Assembly (NCBI GenBank): GCA_009780245.1
Contig: WRAJ01000004.1
Location: forward strand, 1-64,000
Origin: Turicibacter sp.
GTDB lineage: Bacteria > Bacillota_I > Bacilli_A > MOL361 > Turicibacteraceae
Length of the DNA stretch: 64,000 nucleotides
Direction: 5' to 3'
Below the pieces are notes generated by a model. The model made no database searches. It worked only from the letters and a program-made list of their open reading frames with translations, and had not been told where the DNA came from. Positions 45,945 through 54,951 of this stretch are shown piece after piece; within the stretch, counting starts at the first letter, position 1; each line of letters begins with the position of its first letter. Position numbers and translations under genes: made by a program.

Positions 45945-46247
45945 TTAATTGTTTTTCATTGCCTCTAATTCTGAGATTTTATCTTGTAAATATTGACGTG
46001 CGTCTACTGTTCTTCCCAGTGAAATATCTTGCTCAGATTTTAGCAGGCCCTCCTCAATTTTTTTGATTTCCTGTTCAGTAAAACTAGTTGTATTGTATTT
46101 CACTTCAAAAGGTAAACCTTGCTCTCTTATAACCGCTCGTGCAAAAAGATTAATCGCAGTGCTCATGCTTAAGCCCAAACCCTGTAATAGTTCTTCAGCT
46201 TGTTGCTTGACCGTTTCATCTATTCGTACATTCATTTGAGTTGTCAT
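45945..46247 (-). CDS. RelB/DinJ family antitoxin, no toxin gene adjacent
   Basis: 100-residue protein with a ribbon-helix-helix N-terminus (MTTQMNVRIDETVKQQAEEL, then GLSMSTAINLFARAVIREQ), typical of RelB/DinJ antitoxins that repress their own promoter. The C-terminal half would bind a RelE/YafQ toxin, but the next gene is pyrR and no toxin frame is seen on either strand. The ATG is 7 nt from AGGAGG. A consensus promoter and a palindrome over the start site fit autoregulation. Confidence 0.82.
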   Translation of the reverse strand: MTTQMNVRIDETVKQQAEELLQGLGLSMSTAINLFARAVIREQGLPFEVKYNTTSFTEQEIKKIEEGLLKSEQDISLGRTVDARQYLQDKISELEAMKNN

Positions 46248-46259
46248 CAAACCACCTCC

Positions 46260-46279
46260 TGTATATCAATCACTATACA
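46260..46279. promoter_or_regulatory. probable operator of the antitoxin gene
   Basis: Palindrome TGTATA-N8-TATACA, located from the transcription start to the ribosome site. Confidence 0.5.
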
Positions 46280-46282
46280 ATT

Positions 46283-46311
46283 ATTATATACTATTTGGCT
46301 TGATTTATCAA
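46283..46311 (-). promoter_or_regulatory. promoter of the antitoxin-pyrR transcript
   Basis: -35 TTGATA (46306-46311), 17 bp, -10 TATAAT (46283-46288). Confidence 0.75.
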
Positions 46312-46350
46312 CAATTTTAGAGAAAAATTCAAACTTCCTGCCACCTCTCC

Positions 46351-47604
46351 CTACACCGCTTGAATCGTTCGCATCTGTTCCAACCGATTCCGAAACTGTT
46401 CGAGTTTTCGGTAAGTCAGCGCCACGCCCTTATGACTTTTCTTCCCCTCATAAATCACAATCAAATCCTTCAAATACATCGTTGCGTGTGCCACATCCAA
46501 ATCTTGTAGCGCTATGGGAATCGCATCGTCCAATAAAAACAACTCAAAATCATTCACATCCGTATCCGTTATTTTGTAGTAATAATATTCTAACCACATT
46601 TTCATCCGGTTATTTAACTTCTGCACTTCCACCTCAGCAATCAGCTCTCGCACTACTTCCATCCTTCCTGCCCGATAATAAAAGTCAACCAACGCCTCTA
46701 AGCATGCCGATGAGCATCGTATGTGCTTTTCATTTCTCAACTGGGCGAAAATACGCTCTGCTACAACCCGATCGCCACGTCCTTCGGCGATTTGCCCTGA
46801 TAATCTTAAATAATCATGCATCGTCCCTGCAGATGCTTCTAGATCTAACAAGCGTTCAATTTGCGCAAGTTTACGGGTAGCAACGTCGTATTCTCCGATC
46901 TTAATATATTCCTCACATAAAACAACCAAACATGCCACCATCAACTTCTGCGCAAGGAATTTCTGCAATAACTGGTAGGCTTCTTCAAGAAAAGTAAAGC
47001 CCAAGTGCACCCGTCCAATCTTAACATAATACTTACCCAATGCCATCAACAACAACGGATCTTCAATCCCCTTTTCAAGCGCAATCCGATAAGACATTTC
47101 CAAAAAATTCACACCGGCTTCCCACTCTTGCCTTGAAAAACAGTCCATCGCATGAAACAACGTGTACATCTGCTTTTCCCTTGGATTCAAATGCTCAGCC
47201 CACTTGTCGATCATTTTTTTTAGCTGGAGCGCTTTTGCCACATCCTGTTTCTCAACGCTAAGCAGAAATTCAAGCAGTGCTTTTTCGTAATCAAATAAGT
47301 CATCGCCTACAAGTAATTGCTCTAGCTTTTCAAATTCACGGCGACAGAGCAGCGTTCTAAACGTTTCAATCGGATCGCGCCGATGTTGCGTCGGAAATGT
47401 CAAATCCAACCGCCGAGAAAGTTTCTCAAAAATAGTCGGCGTTGGTTCAAAAGTGCCCGACTCAATACGGGAAAGCAGTGAGACGGCACAAATCCCCTGT
47501 GCCACCTCCGTCAAGCGATAACCTTGGCGCAATCGCGCTTCTTTAATGTATAACCCTAAATGATGCCCCTGACTAGTTCTAAAATTCATCTGTTTTTCAT
47601 TCAT
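46351..47604 (-). CDS. XRE family regulator with TPR-type repeats (RRNPP-like)
   Basis: Predicted transcriptional regulator of 417 residues. An XRE helix-turn-helix is at about residues 14-68 (LGLYIKEARLRQGYRLTEVA, then SLLSRIESG). A long helical domain with TPR-like repeats (about 80-410) resembles Rgg/PlcR/PrgX-type peptide-sensing regulators. It begins 18 nt after the comGG stop with no promoter or terminator between, so it is probably transcribed with the comG operon. No peptide gene is recognised next to it. Confidence 0.82.
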   Translation of the reverse strand: MNEKQMNFRTSQGHHLGLYIKEARLRQGYRLTEVAQGICAVSLLSRIESGTFEPTPTIFEKLSRRLDLTFPTQHRRDPIETFRTLLCRREFEKLEQLLVGDDLFDYEKALLEFLLSVEKQDVAKALQLKKMIDKWAEHLNPREKQMYTLFHAMDCFSRQEWEAGVNFLEMSYRIALEKGIEDPLLLMALGKYYVKIGRVHLGFTFLEEAYQLLQKFLAQKLMVACLVVLCEEYIKIGEYDVATRKLAQIERLLDLEASAGTMHDYLRLSGQIAEGRGDRVVAERIFAQLRNEKHIRCSSACLEALVDFYYRAGRMEVVRELIAEVEVQKLNNRMKMWLEYYYYKITDTDVNDFELFLLDDAIPIALQDLDVAHATMYLKDLIVIYEGKKSHKGVALTYRKLEQFRNRLEQMRTIQAV

Positions 47605-47622
47605 CTTAACGCCCCGCTTCTC

Positions 47623-48009
47623 CTATTCTAAAAACACAACCCCCTCTCCAAACCGATACTGCAACTCGCGTTCTCTCACAAAATCATTATACACAATTTG
47701 AATAAACATTTCCAAACTATTTTGCAAAAAATCAATCTCTACCGTGAGCAGCGCCCCTCTACTTAATGAAAACCGCTCCGAAATCCCAGTCCCTATCATC
47801 TGATCGCTCACCTCAAAATCCGTCAAAAATGCCCCCAATACCTGCAACGCCTCCTGCTCCAACACATTCATCCGCAAATAATCCCGCGTCCTCGCGTAAG
47901 ATGCCGCCTTTATCTCAAGACGCGCCGATAACATCAAAAGCAACGCCGCCGTCATTAACAGCAGCCCCAACATCAGCGGCAAAACAAAGCCCTCTTCTTT
48001 CCTAGCCAT
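47623..48009 (-). CDS. comGG: competence pseudopilus protein ComGG-like
   Basis: Minor pseudopilin-like protein, 128 residues with one hydrophobic helix near the N-terminus (about 8-30) after KEEGF. Assigned by position as last structural gene of the comG operon and by size; sequence conservation in ComGG is low. The ATG at 48009 follows GAGG by 9 nt and overlaps the comGF stop; an in-frame ATG at 48051 is possible. Confidence 0.7.
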   Translation of the reverse strand: MARKEEGFVLPLMLGLLLMTAALLLMLSARLEIKAASYARTRDYLRMNVLEQEALQVLGAFLTDFEVSDQMIGTGISERFSLSRGALLTVEIDFLQNSLEMFIQIVYNDFVRERELQYRFGEGVVFLE

Positions 48010-48514
48010 CTTCATCATCCTCGTCATTTTCTTCTGTAACCCTAACGACATCGACGTCCAACCTTAACACCGTCACGTAAAGCTCAAACACCTCCCCTTC
48101 TACCGACATGAGTCTTATCCGTGCACTCTGATCGGCAAAAACATGCACGTCCAAGCCACTCACATGATAGCTCACAATTTCACCGCCAACCCCGTTAACT
48201 TGACGCAGCAGCCGGTTGTTAGTCGCCGTGAAGCTCACCACGTCGCCAGTTTCTGAAAAGTAAAGTAGCAGACCGCCCCTTCCGGCAGAGATCGAGGTGG
48301 CTAATCGCCCTTCATTTTGCAATCTAAGTGCGATCGTATTCGCCTCGTGTTTCGTTAACGCGTTGTAATCTTGTCGGTACACCGCAATCAAATGCATCAG
48401 GGTTAACGCAACCACACTTAAGATGCCGACGATGGCCAGTGATAGTAAATGTTCCACGAGCAAAAAGCCTTTTTCACAAGCAAATCGTTCGCGTTTTGCC
48501 GTCTTGCCACACAT
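48002..48514 (-). CDS. comGF: competence pseudopilus protein ComGF-like
   Basis: Minor pseudopilin, 170 residues. The type IV prepilin start CEKGFLLVEHLLSLAIVGIL provides a cleavage site after Gly and the membrane helix. A very acidic end (EENDEDDEDG) closes the protein. The ATG at 48514 follows AGGTGG and overlaps comGE by about 40 bp. Confidence 0.78.
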   Translation of the reverse strand: MCGKTAKRERFACEKGFLLVEHLLSLAIVGILSVVALTLMHLIAVYRQDYNALTKHEANTIALRLQNEGRLATSISAGRGGLLLYFSETGDVVSFTATNNRLLRQVNGVGGEIVSYHVSGLDVHVFADQSARIRLMSVEGEVFELYVTVLRLDVDVVRVTEENDEDDEDG

Positions 48515-48773
48515 AACGACCGCACCACCTTTCACCTTGTCTGAAGGCCTCAAAGTCATCTGCACCACTGAGGATCGGCAAGCCATTGAGCTCCTGAATA
48601 TGAAATTCTGCTAAGCGGTGATAAATCGCTTGTTCTTTGTCAAGCCGCGCACCGGCCTCCAGCAAAACCGGTAACGCAGTGACCAGCGACAAGGCCATGA
48701 TGCCTAGTAAAACCAATCCCAGTAAACTTTCGATCAGCAAATACCCGTTCTCGTTTTTCAAATCATCTAACAT
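48474..48773 (-). CDS. comGE: competence pseudopilus protein ComGE-like
   Basis: Minor pseudopilin, 99 residues. Prepilin-like start NENGYLLIESLLGLVLLGIM, with Tyr in place of the usual Phe after the cleavage Gly. Overlaps comGD and comGF at its two ends, as is usual in this operon. Confidence 0.75.
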   Translation of the reverse strand: MLDDLKNENGYLLIESLLGLVLLGIMALSLVTALPVLLEAGARLDKEQAIYHRLAEFHIQELNGLPILSGADDFEAFRQGERWCGRYVWQDGKTRTICL

Positions 48774-49200
48774 CAAAACCACCTACTCCTACAGAAAATA
48801 CAATGTCTCGCGTATGCGCGCGGCTTTCGATTCGCAACGTGCGCCCTTGTCCTAAATTCCCTCTCGCATTAAAACTGATTTCTGAAATGGCGCTACCATG
48901 TGGCATGCTCACACGGCTGGGAAAGGTCCTTTCTGCTATCACATTGCCGCCCATGAGCAGCACGTAACGACCCTCGTTGTGATGAATGTGCAAAGCCATC
49001 CGCGCCCCTGGTTGCAACGGCATCATGTTAACATCACGCACGCGATGGAGATCCGCTTGCAGCGTCGTGATCGCCTGATTCAATTGCATGTAATCGTACA
49101 GATCCACAATGAATGGATAGCTAATCAACGACAACATCGCGACAATCACCAGCGAAATCAACGCCTCAATCAATGTAAAACCACGCTCGCTCCTCATCAT
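48763..49200 (-). CDS. comGD: competence pseudopilus protein ComGD
   Basis: Pseudopilin, 145 residues, with the classical ERGFTLIEALISLVIVAML prepilin sequence (peptidase cleavage before Phe). The start overlaps the comGC stop (TGATG), so translation is coupled. Confidence 0.85.
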   Translation of the reverse strand: MMRSERGFTLIEALISLVIVAMLSLISYPFIVDLYDYMQLNQAITTLQADLHRVRDVNMMPLQPGARMALHIHHNEGRYVLLMGGNVIAERTFPSRVSMPHGSAISEISFNARGNLGQGRTLRIESRAHTRDIVFSVGVGGFDVR

Positions 49201-49442
49201 CAATTGCAGACGCGATCAAACGATTCCTGTGGAATACTCGCATTGTCACCGGTCAAATCATTCGCAATTTGAAGCGCCGCGTCCGAGGACGTTAATGCCT
49301 CACACCCTTGCTCGTTTGCCGTTCCCAAAATCGTCAACGCATTGGGAATGACCAGTAGGACTAAGATGGAAATCACAGCTAGGACAATGAGCATTTCTAC
49401 TAACGTGAAACCCTTTTCATTTTTCAATAATTTTCTTATCAT
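49200..49442 (-). CDS. comGC: major competence pseudopilin ComGC
   Basis: Main subunit of the DNA-uptake pilus. The prepilin motif NEKGFTLVEMLIVLAVISIL is perfect. At 80 residues it is on the short side. Two Cys (about 47 and 79) could form the stabilising disulfide known for Bacillus pseudopilins. Requires a prepilin peptidase (ComC), not in the window. Confidence 0.93.
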   Translation of the reverse strand: MIRKLLKNEKGFTLVEMLIVLAVISILVLLVIPNALTILGTANEQGCEALTSSDAALQIANDLTGDNASIPQESFDRVCN

Positions 49443-49457
49443 CGTAAACCTCTCCTT

Positions 49458-50489
49458 TTAAATAATGGTGATTAATTCAAACACAGGCTGCAAAATACTC
49501 AAGTATAACATCACAATGAGCCCGCCTGTTAAAGCTAAAAATGTCCCTTGAAACAGCTTAATAAAACTAGTCATTACCGCATTTAAACTGGCTAATTCGG
49601 CATCGACAAATCGCTTCAATTCCACATCCAATTTTCCAATTCGCAAAGCATGTGTCGTAATCAAACGAAAATACGGCGTGAAACAATTACACCCTCTAAT
49701 CAATTGCTCGATGGACTCGCCACCTTCAATACGCTGTTCAATTTCTTTGACAACCACTTGTACCAGCGGCACGGTTTCAAATTGGCGAATGGTCGCCATG
49801 CTATCCTTAAAAGATAACCCACAGCTAATAAACATTTCCATCTGTGTCGCAAAATAGTAGGAAAAGATTCTCGCCGCTAATTGACGAACACCGTAAACAC
49901 TAAAAAGTAGCTTGCGACATTTCAATTGAAACTTCTCGTTATCCCATTTTAAAACAAGCAACACAAACAAACTGATAGCTAGAAAGATAAACAAAACCGT
50001 CCCGATGATGGCAATGACACCGGTGATCATGGTTTGATCGCCTTCAATCCCAAACGTCGTGTAAAAATCAGAAAGACGCGGAATGAAGAGGATAAACACC
50101 GCGGCAATGACGACCATGACCATGCTAAACAAAAATAACGGGTAGCGTAATTTCTTTGCTAATTCGGTTCGATTTGCCAAATAGTTTGAGCTGTAATTTC
50201 GAGCACCTTGCAACCCTTTTACTAAGGCATGGTTTTTCTCGCCAGCACGTACGATGTAGACGATGCGTGATTCGAATTTCAGCTTTTCTAGTGCGTCTGA
50301 AAAGGGTTCGCCTTTTGCGCAACTAGCCTGCATGTGCATCATCGTTTTAGGTGTCATGAAGGCTGCCATGACTTCCAACGCTGCGGTAATCGCAAAGCCA
50401 TTCTCGACTAACTCAGTAAATCTTTGCAAAAATTTTACTTGCGTTTTGAGCGCGAGCTTTTTTGTTTTTTCGATTTTTGTGATTTCCAT
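49458..50489 (-). CDS. comGB: competence pilus membrane platform ComGB
   Basis: Type II secretion F-domain membrane protein that anchors pilus assembly, 343 residues. Two F domains (about 18-140 and 210-335) and membrane segments near 115-140, 160-190 and 310-335 are visible. The ATG follows GAGGAG by 8 nt and overlaps comGA by 55 bp. Confidence 0.92.
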   Translation of the reverse strand: MEITKIEKTKKLALKTQVKFLQRFTELVENGFAITAALEVMAAFMTPKTMMHMQASCAKGEPFSDALEKLKFESRIVYIVRAGEKNHALVKGLQGARNYSSNYLANRTELAKKLRYPLFLFSMVMVVIAAVFILFIPRLSDFYTTFGIEGDQTMITGVIAIIGTVLFIFLAISLFVLLVLKWDNEKFQLKCRKLLFSVYGVRQLAARIFSYYFATQMEMFISCGLSFKDSMATIRQFETVPLVQVVVKEIEQRIEGGESIEQLIRGCNCFTPYFRLITTHALRIGKLDVELKRFVDAELASLNAVMTSFIKLFQGTFLALTGGLIVMLYLSILQPVFELITII

Positions 50490-51439
50490 TTCAAACGCTC
50501 CTCATCTAAGGTTGTGTACGGGAGTGTGATCACGCTCCCTTCTATGACCTGCTCCATTAAATGCCCTAGTGGTTTTGCTGCACAAATCTCCATGAGTGCT
50601 TTTCGGCTTTTCCCCACAGGCACTAAGCGCTGGTTGACTAAGGCAATCACCGATTGATCTAGATCATGCACAGAAACACCGAGATCTAGCAAACGGTGAA
50701 TCGTGCCCAAAATGTCCTTTGAATGGACGGTTGAAATGACAAGATGACCCGTTAGTGCTGCTCGAATAGCTTGCTTTGCTGTTATCGCATCCCGAATTTC
50801 ACCGATCACGATGACATCCGGGTCGTGCCTCAAAATTTCTTTGATGCCGATGTCGTAATTCATCCCTGCGTTTTCATTGACTTGCATTTGGACGATATCC
50901 GGTTGCTGATATTCGATCGGATCTTCAATGGTAATCACACTTTTGCCTAGTTTGTTTTTCAGATGATCAATTAGTGCATAAGCCGTCGTCGTCTTGCCGC
51001 TTGATGTCGGCCCACTGATTAAGATTAAGCCTGCTTCGTTTTGCAAAATTTCTTTTAGTAAGGTTGTGTTGTTTAGAAAGAACGGTATTTCTTCTAAGTC
51101 CTTACCCATTTTTATGTTGATGATCCGTAGCACCATGCTGTGAAATTTTACGGTTGGTAAAAGGGAGACCCGACAAGAAAACACCTCGCTTTCTTCTTCA
51201 ATCACTAAACTTCCTGACTGTGGTTGCATCGGACTCGCTAAGTCTAGCGATGCATTGAACCTCACATAAGATAACAATTGTTCATATTTACTACGTTCTA
51301 AACGCAAATAAGGCAACATGTCGCTACCCGCTCTATACCCAACTAACACAACTCCTTCCTCTTCTAGTGTAAAATGAATATCACTAGCATTAATATCAAT
51401 CGCATCGGAAACGATTTTGATTAATTCTTTTTTTACCAT
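50435..51439 (-). CDS. comGA: competence pilus assembly ATPase ComGA
   Basis: Traffic ATPase of the GspE/PilB family that powers pseudopilus assembly, 334 residues. Walker A GPTSSGKTTT (143-152), Asp box, Walker B-like VIVIGEIRD (about 208-216) and His box (TGHLVISTVHS) are intact. The C-terminal end is highly basic (KWKSQKSKKQKSSRSKRK). The ATG follows AAAGGAGG. First gene of the operon. Confidence 0.95.
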   Translation of the reverse strand: MVKKELIKIVSDAIDINASDIHFTLEEEGVVLVGYRAGSDMLPYLRLERSKYEQLLSYVRFNASLDLASPMQPQSGSLVIEEESEVFSCRVSLLPTVKFHSMVLRIINIKMGKDLEEIPFFLNNTTLLKEILQNEAGLILISGPTSSGKTTTAYALIDHLKNKLGKSVITIEDPIEYQQPDIVQMQVNENAGMNYDIGIKEILRHDPDVIVIGEIRDAITAKQAIRAALTGHLVISTVHSKDILGTIHRLLDLGVSVHDLDQSVIALVNQRLVPVGKSRKALMEICAAKPLGHLMEQVIEGSVITLPYTTLDEERLKWKSQKSKKQKSSRSKRK

Positions 51440-51520
51440 CTACAAGCCTCCTTTTCGTTTTTTGACCGTTGATCCTCCTTTCAAAGTTTTAACTCTAGCG
51501 AGTTCACCCTTTATATACGC

Positions 51521-51610
51521 AAAAAAAAAAAAATCACCTGCAAGATTTTAAATGAAAGCGCCGATCATTCTTCGAGAAAGCGTTTTCTGTTTAAAACCCA
51601 TAGGTGATTC
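51521..51610 (-). terminator. large terminator between ftsW and comGA
   Basis: Minus-strand AATCACCT pairs with AGGTGATT across about 60 nt. The interior also pairs (TTTTAAA with TTTAAAA), and 13 T follow. It ends the ftsW transcript, about 80 nt before comGA. Confidence 0.75.
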
Positions 51611-51649
51611 CATTTTTCTTATGATTTTAAAAATGTGATGCGATGATTT

Positions 51650-52906
51650 TTAGGTTGTCGGGAATTTGATGATTTTTTCTTTCATCATCTCTTCTTGCAT
51701 GAGGGCTTGTTCTTCTTCTTCAATTTCTGCTTGTGCAACGGTAAGTAAGACATGTTTTCTCACGTTAAAGTAAATACCCAACATCACAAACGTCGATAAT
51801 TTACTTGTCATCCCGTAACTAATTAAAGGGAGTGTCACACCAGAAAGTGGAATAATCCCACTGGCACCACCCAAGTTTACAAACGGTTGTAACAAGAAAA
51901 ACGATCCGATGCCAATGCACACTAAAGCACTAAACACATCCCGTGCTTTAAACGCAGTGGTAAAGCAGCGCCACGCGATCCAAAAGTAGAGGATAATAAC
52001 AACCAATACCGCGACAAACCCTAGTTCTTCCGCTAGAATCGTCACGATTAAATCGGTGTGAGGCTCAATCGCAAAGCCAAGCGCTTGCGTGCTATGCCCT
52101 AGACCAACGCCGAACCTGCCACCAAGTGCAATAGAAACAAAGCCCATGGCCGTCTGTAGCCCGTTGTCATGTTCAAATGGCGTTAACCAAGCTGCAATAC
52201 GCGTGATTTGATAGGGACGGATAAGGCCATACAAACCAAAAACAGCGAGAACCACCACAAAGCCACCGGCAATCAAGAAGAGAAAGACAAGCTGTTTAAC
52301 CGCCAAGCCGCTACTTAAGAAAACGATGACTCCCATGCCAAAAATAACCAGTGCACTTCCTAAGTCAGGCTGCATAATCACCGTTAACGCACAAAAAATA
52401 ATAAAGGCAAGCGGAATTAAGTAGGGCCCACTTAGTTTGTTTGAATAATACCGCTTGTTGTCAATGAGCTGCTGAATCAGCCAGGCTAGTGAAAGCACAA
52501 AACCAATTCTCGCCAGATCAACGGCCTGAAAAACAAAATTCCCGATCGCCAACCAACGTCTTACATCAGGCGATGCATAAGCACCACGCCCAAAAAAGGG
52601 CGTGATGATAAAAATCACTGCCGTTGCAACAATAATTAAATAACCTAATTTTCCCCGATACCATTGGTTCGGAATAAACGCAACGATCATCATCGCAATC
52701 ACGCCCAGCACAACACCGGTCACAGAATGCGTCATATAGCTCAAACGATCGCCAGCGTGGTTATTGAAAATAGACGTTCCCGTAATGCTAAAAACCATCA
52801 AAACACCGAACGCAGATAAAATCAAAGACGCAACAAAAACGCTACCATCAATGTACTCTGACCTAGCTTTTTGAGTTTTAAATTTATTATTCGCATCCAC
52901 ACGCAT
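51650..52906 (-). CDS. ftsW: FtsW/RodA/SpoVE family peptidoglycan polymerase
   Basis: SEDS-family glycosyltransferase that polymerises lipid II, 418 residues with about ten membrane helices. The signature near the C-terminus (SGIIPLSGVTLPLISYGMTS) is close to the family P-x-T-G-x-x-L-P-x-x-S-Y-G-G-S pattern, with Thr-Ser in place of Gly-Ser. FtsW versus RodA cannot be settled from sequence alone. The C-terminal tail is acidic. Confidence 0.88.
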   Translation of the reverse strand: MRVDANNKFKTQKARSEYIDGSVFVASLILSAFGVLMVFSITGTSIFNNHAGDRLSYMTHSVTGVVLGVIAMMIVAFIPNQWYRGKLGYLIIVATAVIFIITPFFGRGAYASPDVRRWLAIGNFVFQAVDLARIGFVLSLAWLIQQLIDNKRYYSNKLSGPYLIPLAFIIFCALTVIMQPDLGSALVIFGMGVIVFLSSGLAVKQLVFLFLIAGGFVVVLAVFGLYGLIRPYQITRIAAWLTPFEHDNGLQTAMGFVSIALGGRFGVGLGHSTQALGFAIEPHTDLIVTILAEELGFVAVLVVIILYFWIAWRCFTTAFKARDVFSALVCIGIGSFFLLQPFVNLGGASGIIPLSGVTLPLISYGMTSKLSTFVMLGIYFNVRKHVLLTVAQAEIEEEEQALMQEEMMKEKIIKFPTT

Positions 52907-52971
52907 CACCTATCCCATTTAAACGACATACTCTCTACAAAATCATCAGCTTTTCAATCCGCAACGTTTCT

Positions 52972-54378
52972 TCATTCATCATCAAAGAGATTTAGAACAA
53001 TTTCCAGTAGTTGCATAAACTTCCCATCAAACACACGCGTGCTAATATAAACCTCTTCGTGCTTCGACACCAATTCTTCAACGATTGCCAACCCTCTTCC
53101 ACGCCCCTCGCCCTTCGTTGAAACGCCTTTTCTATTAATCGCATCTAGACTAGCGTCAGCCATTTGGCGACAGCTGTTTGTCACTCGTATCTCTAGCGTT
53201 TCCATACCGTTTTGATCTTTTTCTAAAATAAAGCTAGTGTGAACCCACTTATCTTCGGTTAAAACGGCTTCTTCAATCGCGTTATTAAGCCAAATGCCAA
53301 GAATGTCTATTAAATCCAACACTGGTATTCTAACCTCTTGAATTTCTTCAGATACTTCTGTTGTAAATCTAATGCCTTCCTTAATCGCAGCATCCGCTTT
53401 TGAAAGGAGGAAGAAACGAAGCGGCATAAGCTGCGAACTTTTGAATTGGCTAATCACGGGAAATTCGACCTCACGTTTTGACACGTCTTTAACTTTTGTT
53501 CCGTACTGCTCTAGCATTTCATAAATGACACTCTTATTACCAGACTCAATGGCACCACAAAGTGCCGCTAACAATTCATTTTGCCCGTGATTAAACACTC
53601 GCAACTGTTCGTGGATGTCACCAACGTGTATCAGTTTCCTATCTAAATCTTCAATGAGAGATTCTTGTTGAAGCACTTCGTTTTGCTTTTCAACGTATCG
53701 CGTATTGATGTTTGATAAAGCGAGATTACGATTGAACAAATCTCTTTCCTTCTTCATAATCATGTGATACAAATGAATAAATCCGGTGACAATCGACGTT
53801 AACAAGGTAACATAGAAAAATTGCATGAAAACAAGGCTTAAAGAATTTTCCAAATTGAAAATAATGGGAACAAGGATGACCAAATAATAACAAGTTAAGA
53901 GTAGGCTCATACCTAATGTCAAAAATTCGCGATACTCAACGTCAATTTTTCCTAGCAACGTTTTAATTTCTGATTTTTCAAATAGTTTGCGGCGAGCTAA
54001 TAAGCTTAAAATAAAAAAGAGGCTCATGCTAAAAAGCAGCAACAGTAACGATTCTGAAATATCCACTGACATCCCGATTAAACTAACCCCTACTTCGATG
54101 GCGATGATGAGCATAAACACAACGGATAAATAAAAAAAGTTCTCCCGCGCTTCAGATACCCAACCAGTTCGACGAACATTCGAAATTAAAAAGGTAAAAA
54201 CAAACAATACCGGGATGAACCAATGAGATAATAACAAAGCGCTATAAAGAGTAAAGATAAACGTTGCAAGCGTATAAAAAAGCAACGACTGCCATTGATG
54301 CTTTTTATTGAATAACAACGCTATTCCCAGCCAAATGAAAATTGATTTTTCCAATGCGATTATCAATGACTGTGCCAT
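52972..54378 (-). CDS. AgrC-like sensor histidine kinase
   Basis: Membrane sensor kinase of 468 residues. Six or so membrane helices fill residues 5-205. A coiled linker (205-255), a DHp-type helix with His264 (FNHGQNELLAAL) and a GHKL ATPase domain follow. The N-box is GIWLNNAIEEA (361-371) and the G-box KGEGRGRGLAIV (422-433). This is the HPK10 layout used by peptide-pheromone kinases. The residue after His is Gly, not the common Asp. No response regulator or pheromone gene adjoins it. The ATG at 54378 is 9 nt from GGAGG. Confidence 0.82.
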   Translation of the reverse strand: MAQSLIIALEKSIFIWLGIALLFNKKHQWQSLLFYTLATFIFTLYSALLLSHWFIPVLFVFTFLISNVRRTGWVSEARENFFYLSVVFMLIIAIEVGVSLIGMSVDISESLLLLLFSMSLFFILSLLARRKLFEKSEIKTLLGKIDVEYREFLTLGMSLLLTCYYLVILVPIIFNLENSLSLVFMQFFYVTLLTSIVTGFIHLYHMIMKKERDLFNRNLALSNINTRYVEKQNEVLQQESLIEDLDRKLIHVGDIHEQLRVFNHGQNELLAALCGAIESGNKSVIYEMLEQYGTKVKDVSKREVEFPVISQFKSSQLMPLRFFLLSKADAAIKEGIRFTTEVSEEIQEVRIPVLDLIDILGIWLNNAIEEAVLTEDKWVHTSFILEKDQNGMETLEIRVTNSCRQMADASLDAINRKGVSTKGEGRGRGLAIVEELVSKHEEVYISTRVFDGKFMQLLEIVLNLFDDE

Positions 54379-54399
54379 TTGAAACACCCTCCTCTAAAA

Positions 54400-54951
54400 T
54401 TAAGCATTTACTGATAAGTGGTAACTTTTAATTTTTTCAACTGTGCGCTCACATTTCATCTGAAACGACGTATCAGCACCTAAAAAGGACTGTTGAATGG
54501 TGTGTATGTAGGAGAAGCCCCACTTATTTAAGGCCTCTTTCATTTCGCGCGTATTTTTACCCAACACAAAACTCTTATCAGCTGTTAATACAACCGCTTG
54601 TCTACTGATCATATTAGCTTCAGGCGCATCAGCCATATAGCTCGCGTAATAATGATCAAGTAAAGCGTTAAGATGCTCTGGAACGTTTAGCGCATCGGCT
54701 GGTAAAATAAAGACAAACAAATTTGTTTTCAAAAACTTTTCCCAAAGAGGTACCGTGTATTGTGAAAAAGGACATTCCGAAAGACCCGTTTCGCACGTAC
54801 AGTTGTAACACCTGATGCAAGAGCCTGGAAAGTCGCGCGGTAAAAAAACCTCAGAAGTGAGATTTCCCTCTCCCATTGCATTGAGAAAAGTGTCTTTCAT
54901 CTTCTGTGTGTTTCCCTTTTCTTCAGTAGCGTTAACAAGTGTGATGTTCAT
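54400..54951 (-). CDS. flavodoxin-like NAD(P)H-dependent reductase family protein
   Basis: 183-residue protein of the FMN-binding flavodoxin-like fold, with an N-terminal beta strand and nucleotide loop (NITLVNATEEKGNTQKM). A Cys-rich insert at about residues 45-62 (CIRCYNCTCETGLSEC) resembles iron-sulfur flavoproteins. It may reduce quinones or other small molecules. It lies 21 bp upstream of the kinase gene and is probably co-transcribed; any sensory link is speculative. Confidence 0.72.
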   Translation of the reverse strand: MNITLVNATEEKGNTQKMKDTFLNAMGEGNLTSEVFLPRDFPGSCIRCYNCTCETGLSECPFSQYTVPLWEKFLKTNLFVFILPADALNVPEHLNALLDHYYASYMADAPEANMISRQAVVLTADKSFVLGKNTREMKEALNKWGFSYIHTIQQSFLGADTSFQMKCERTVEKIKSYHLSVNA

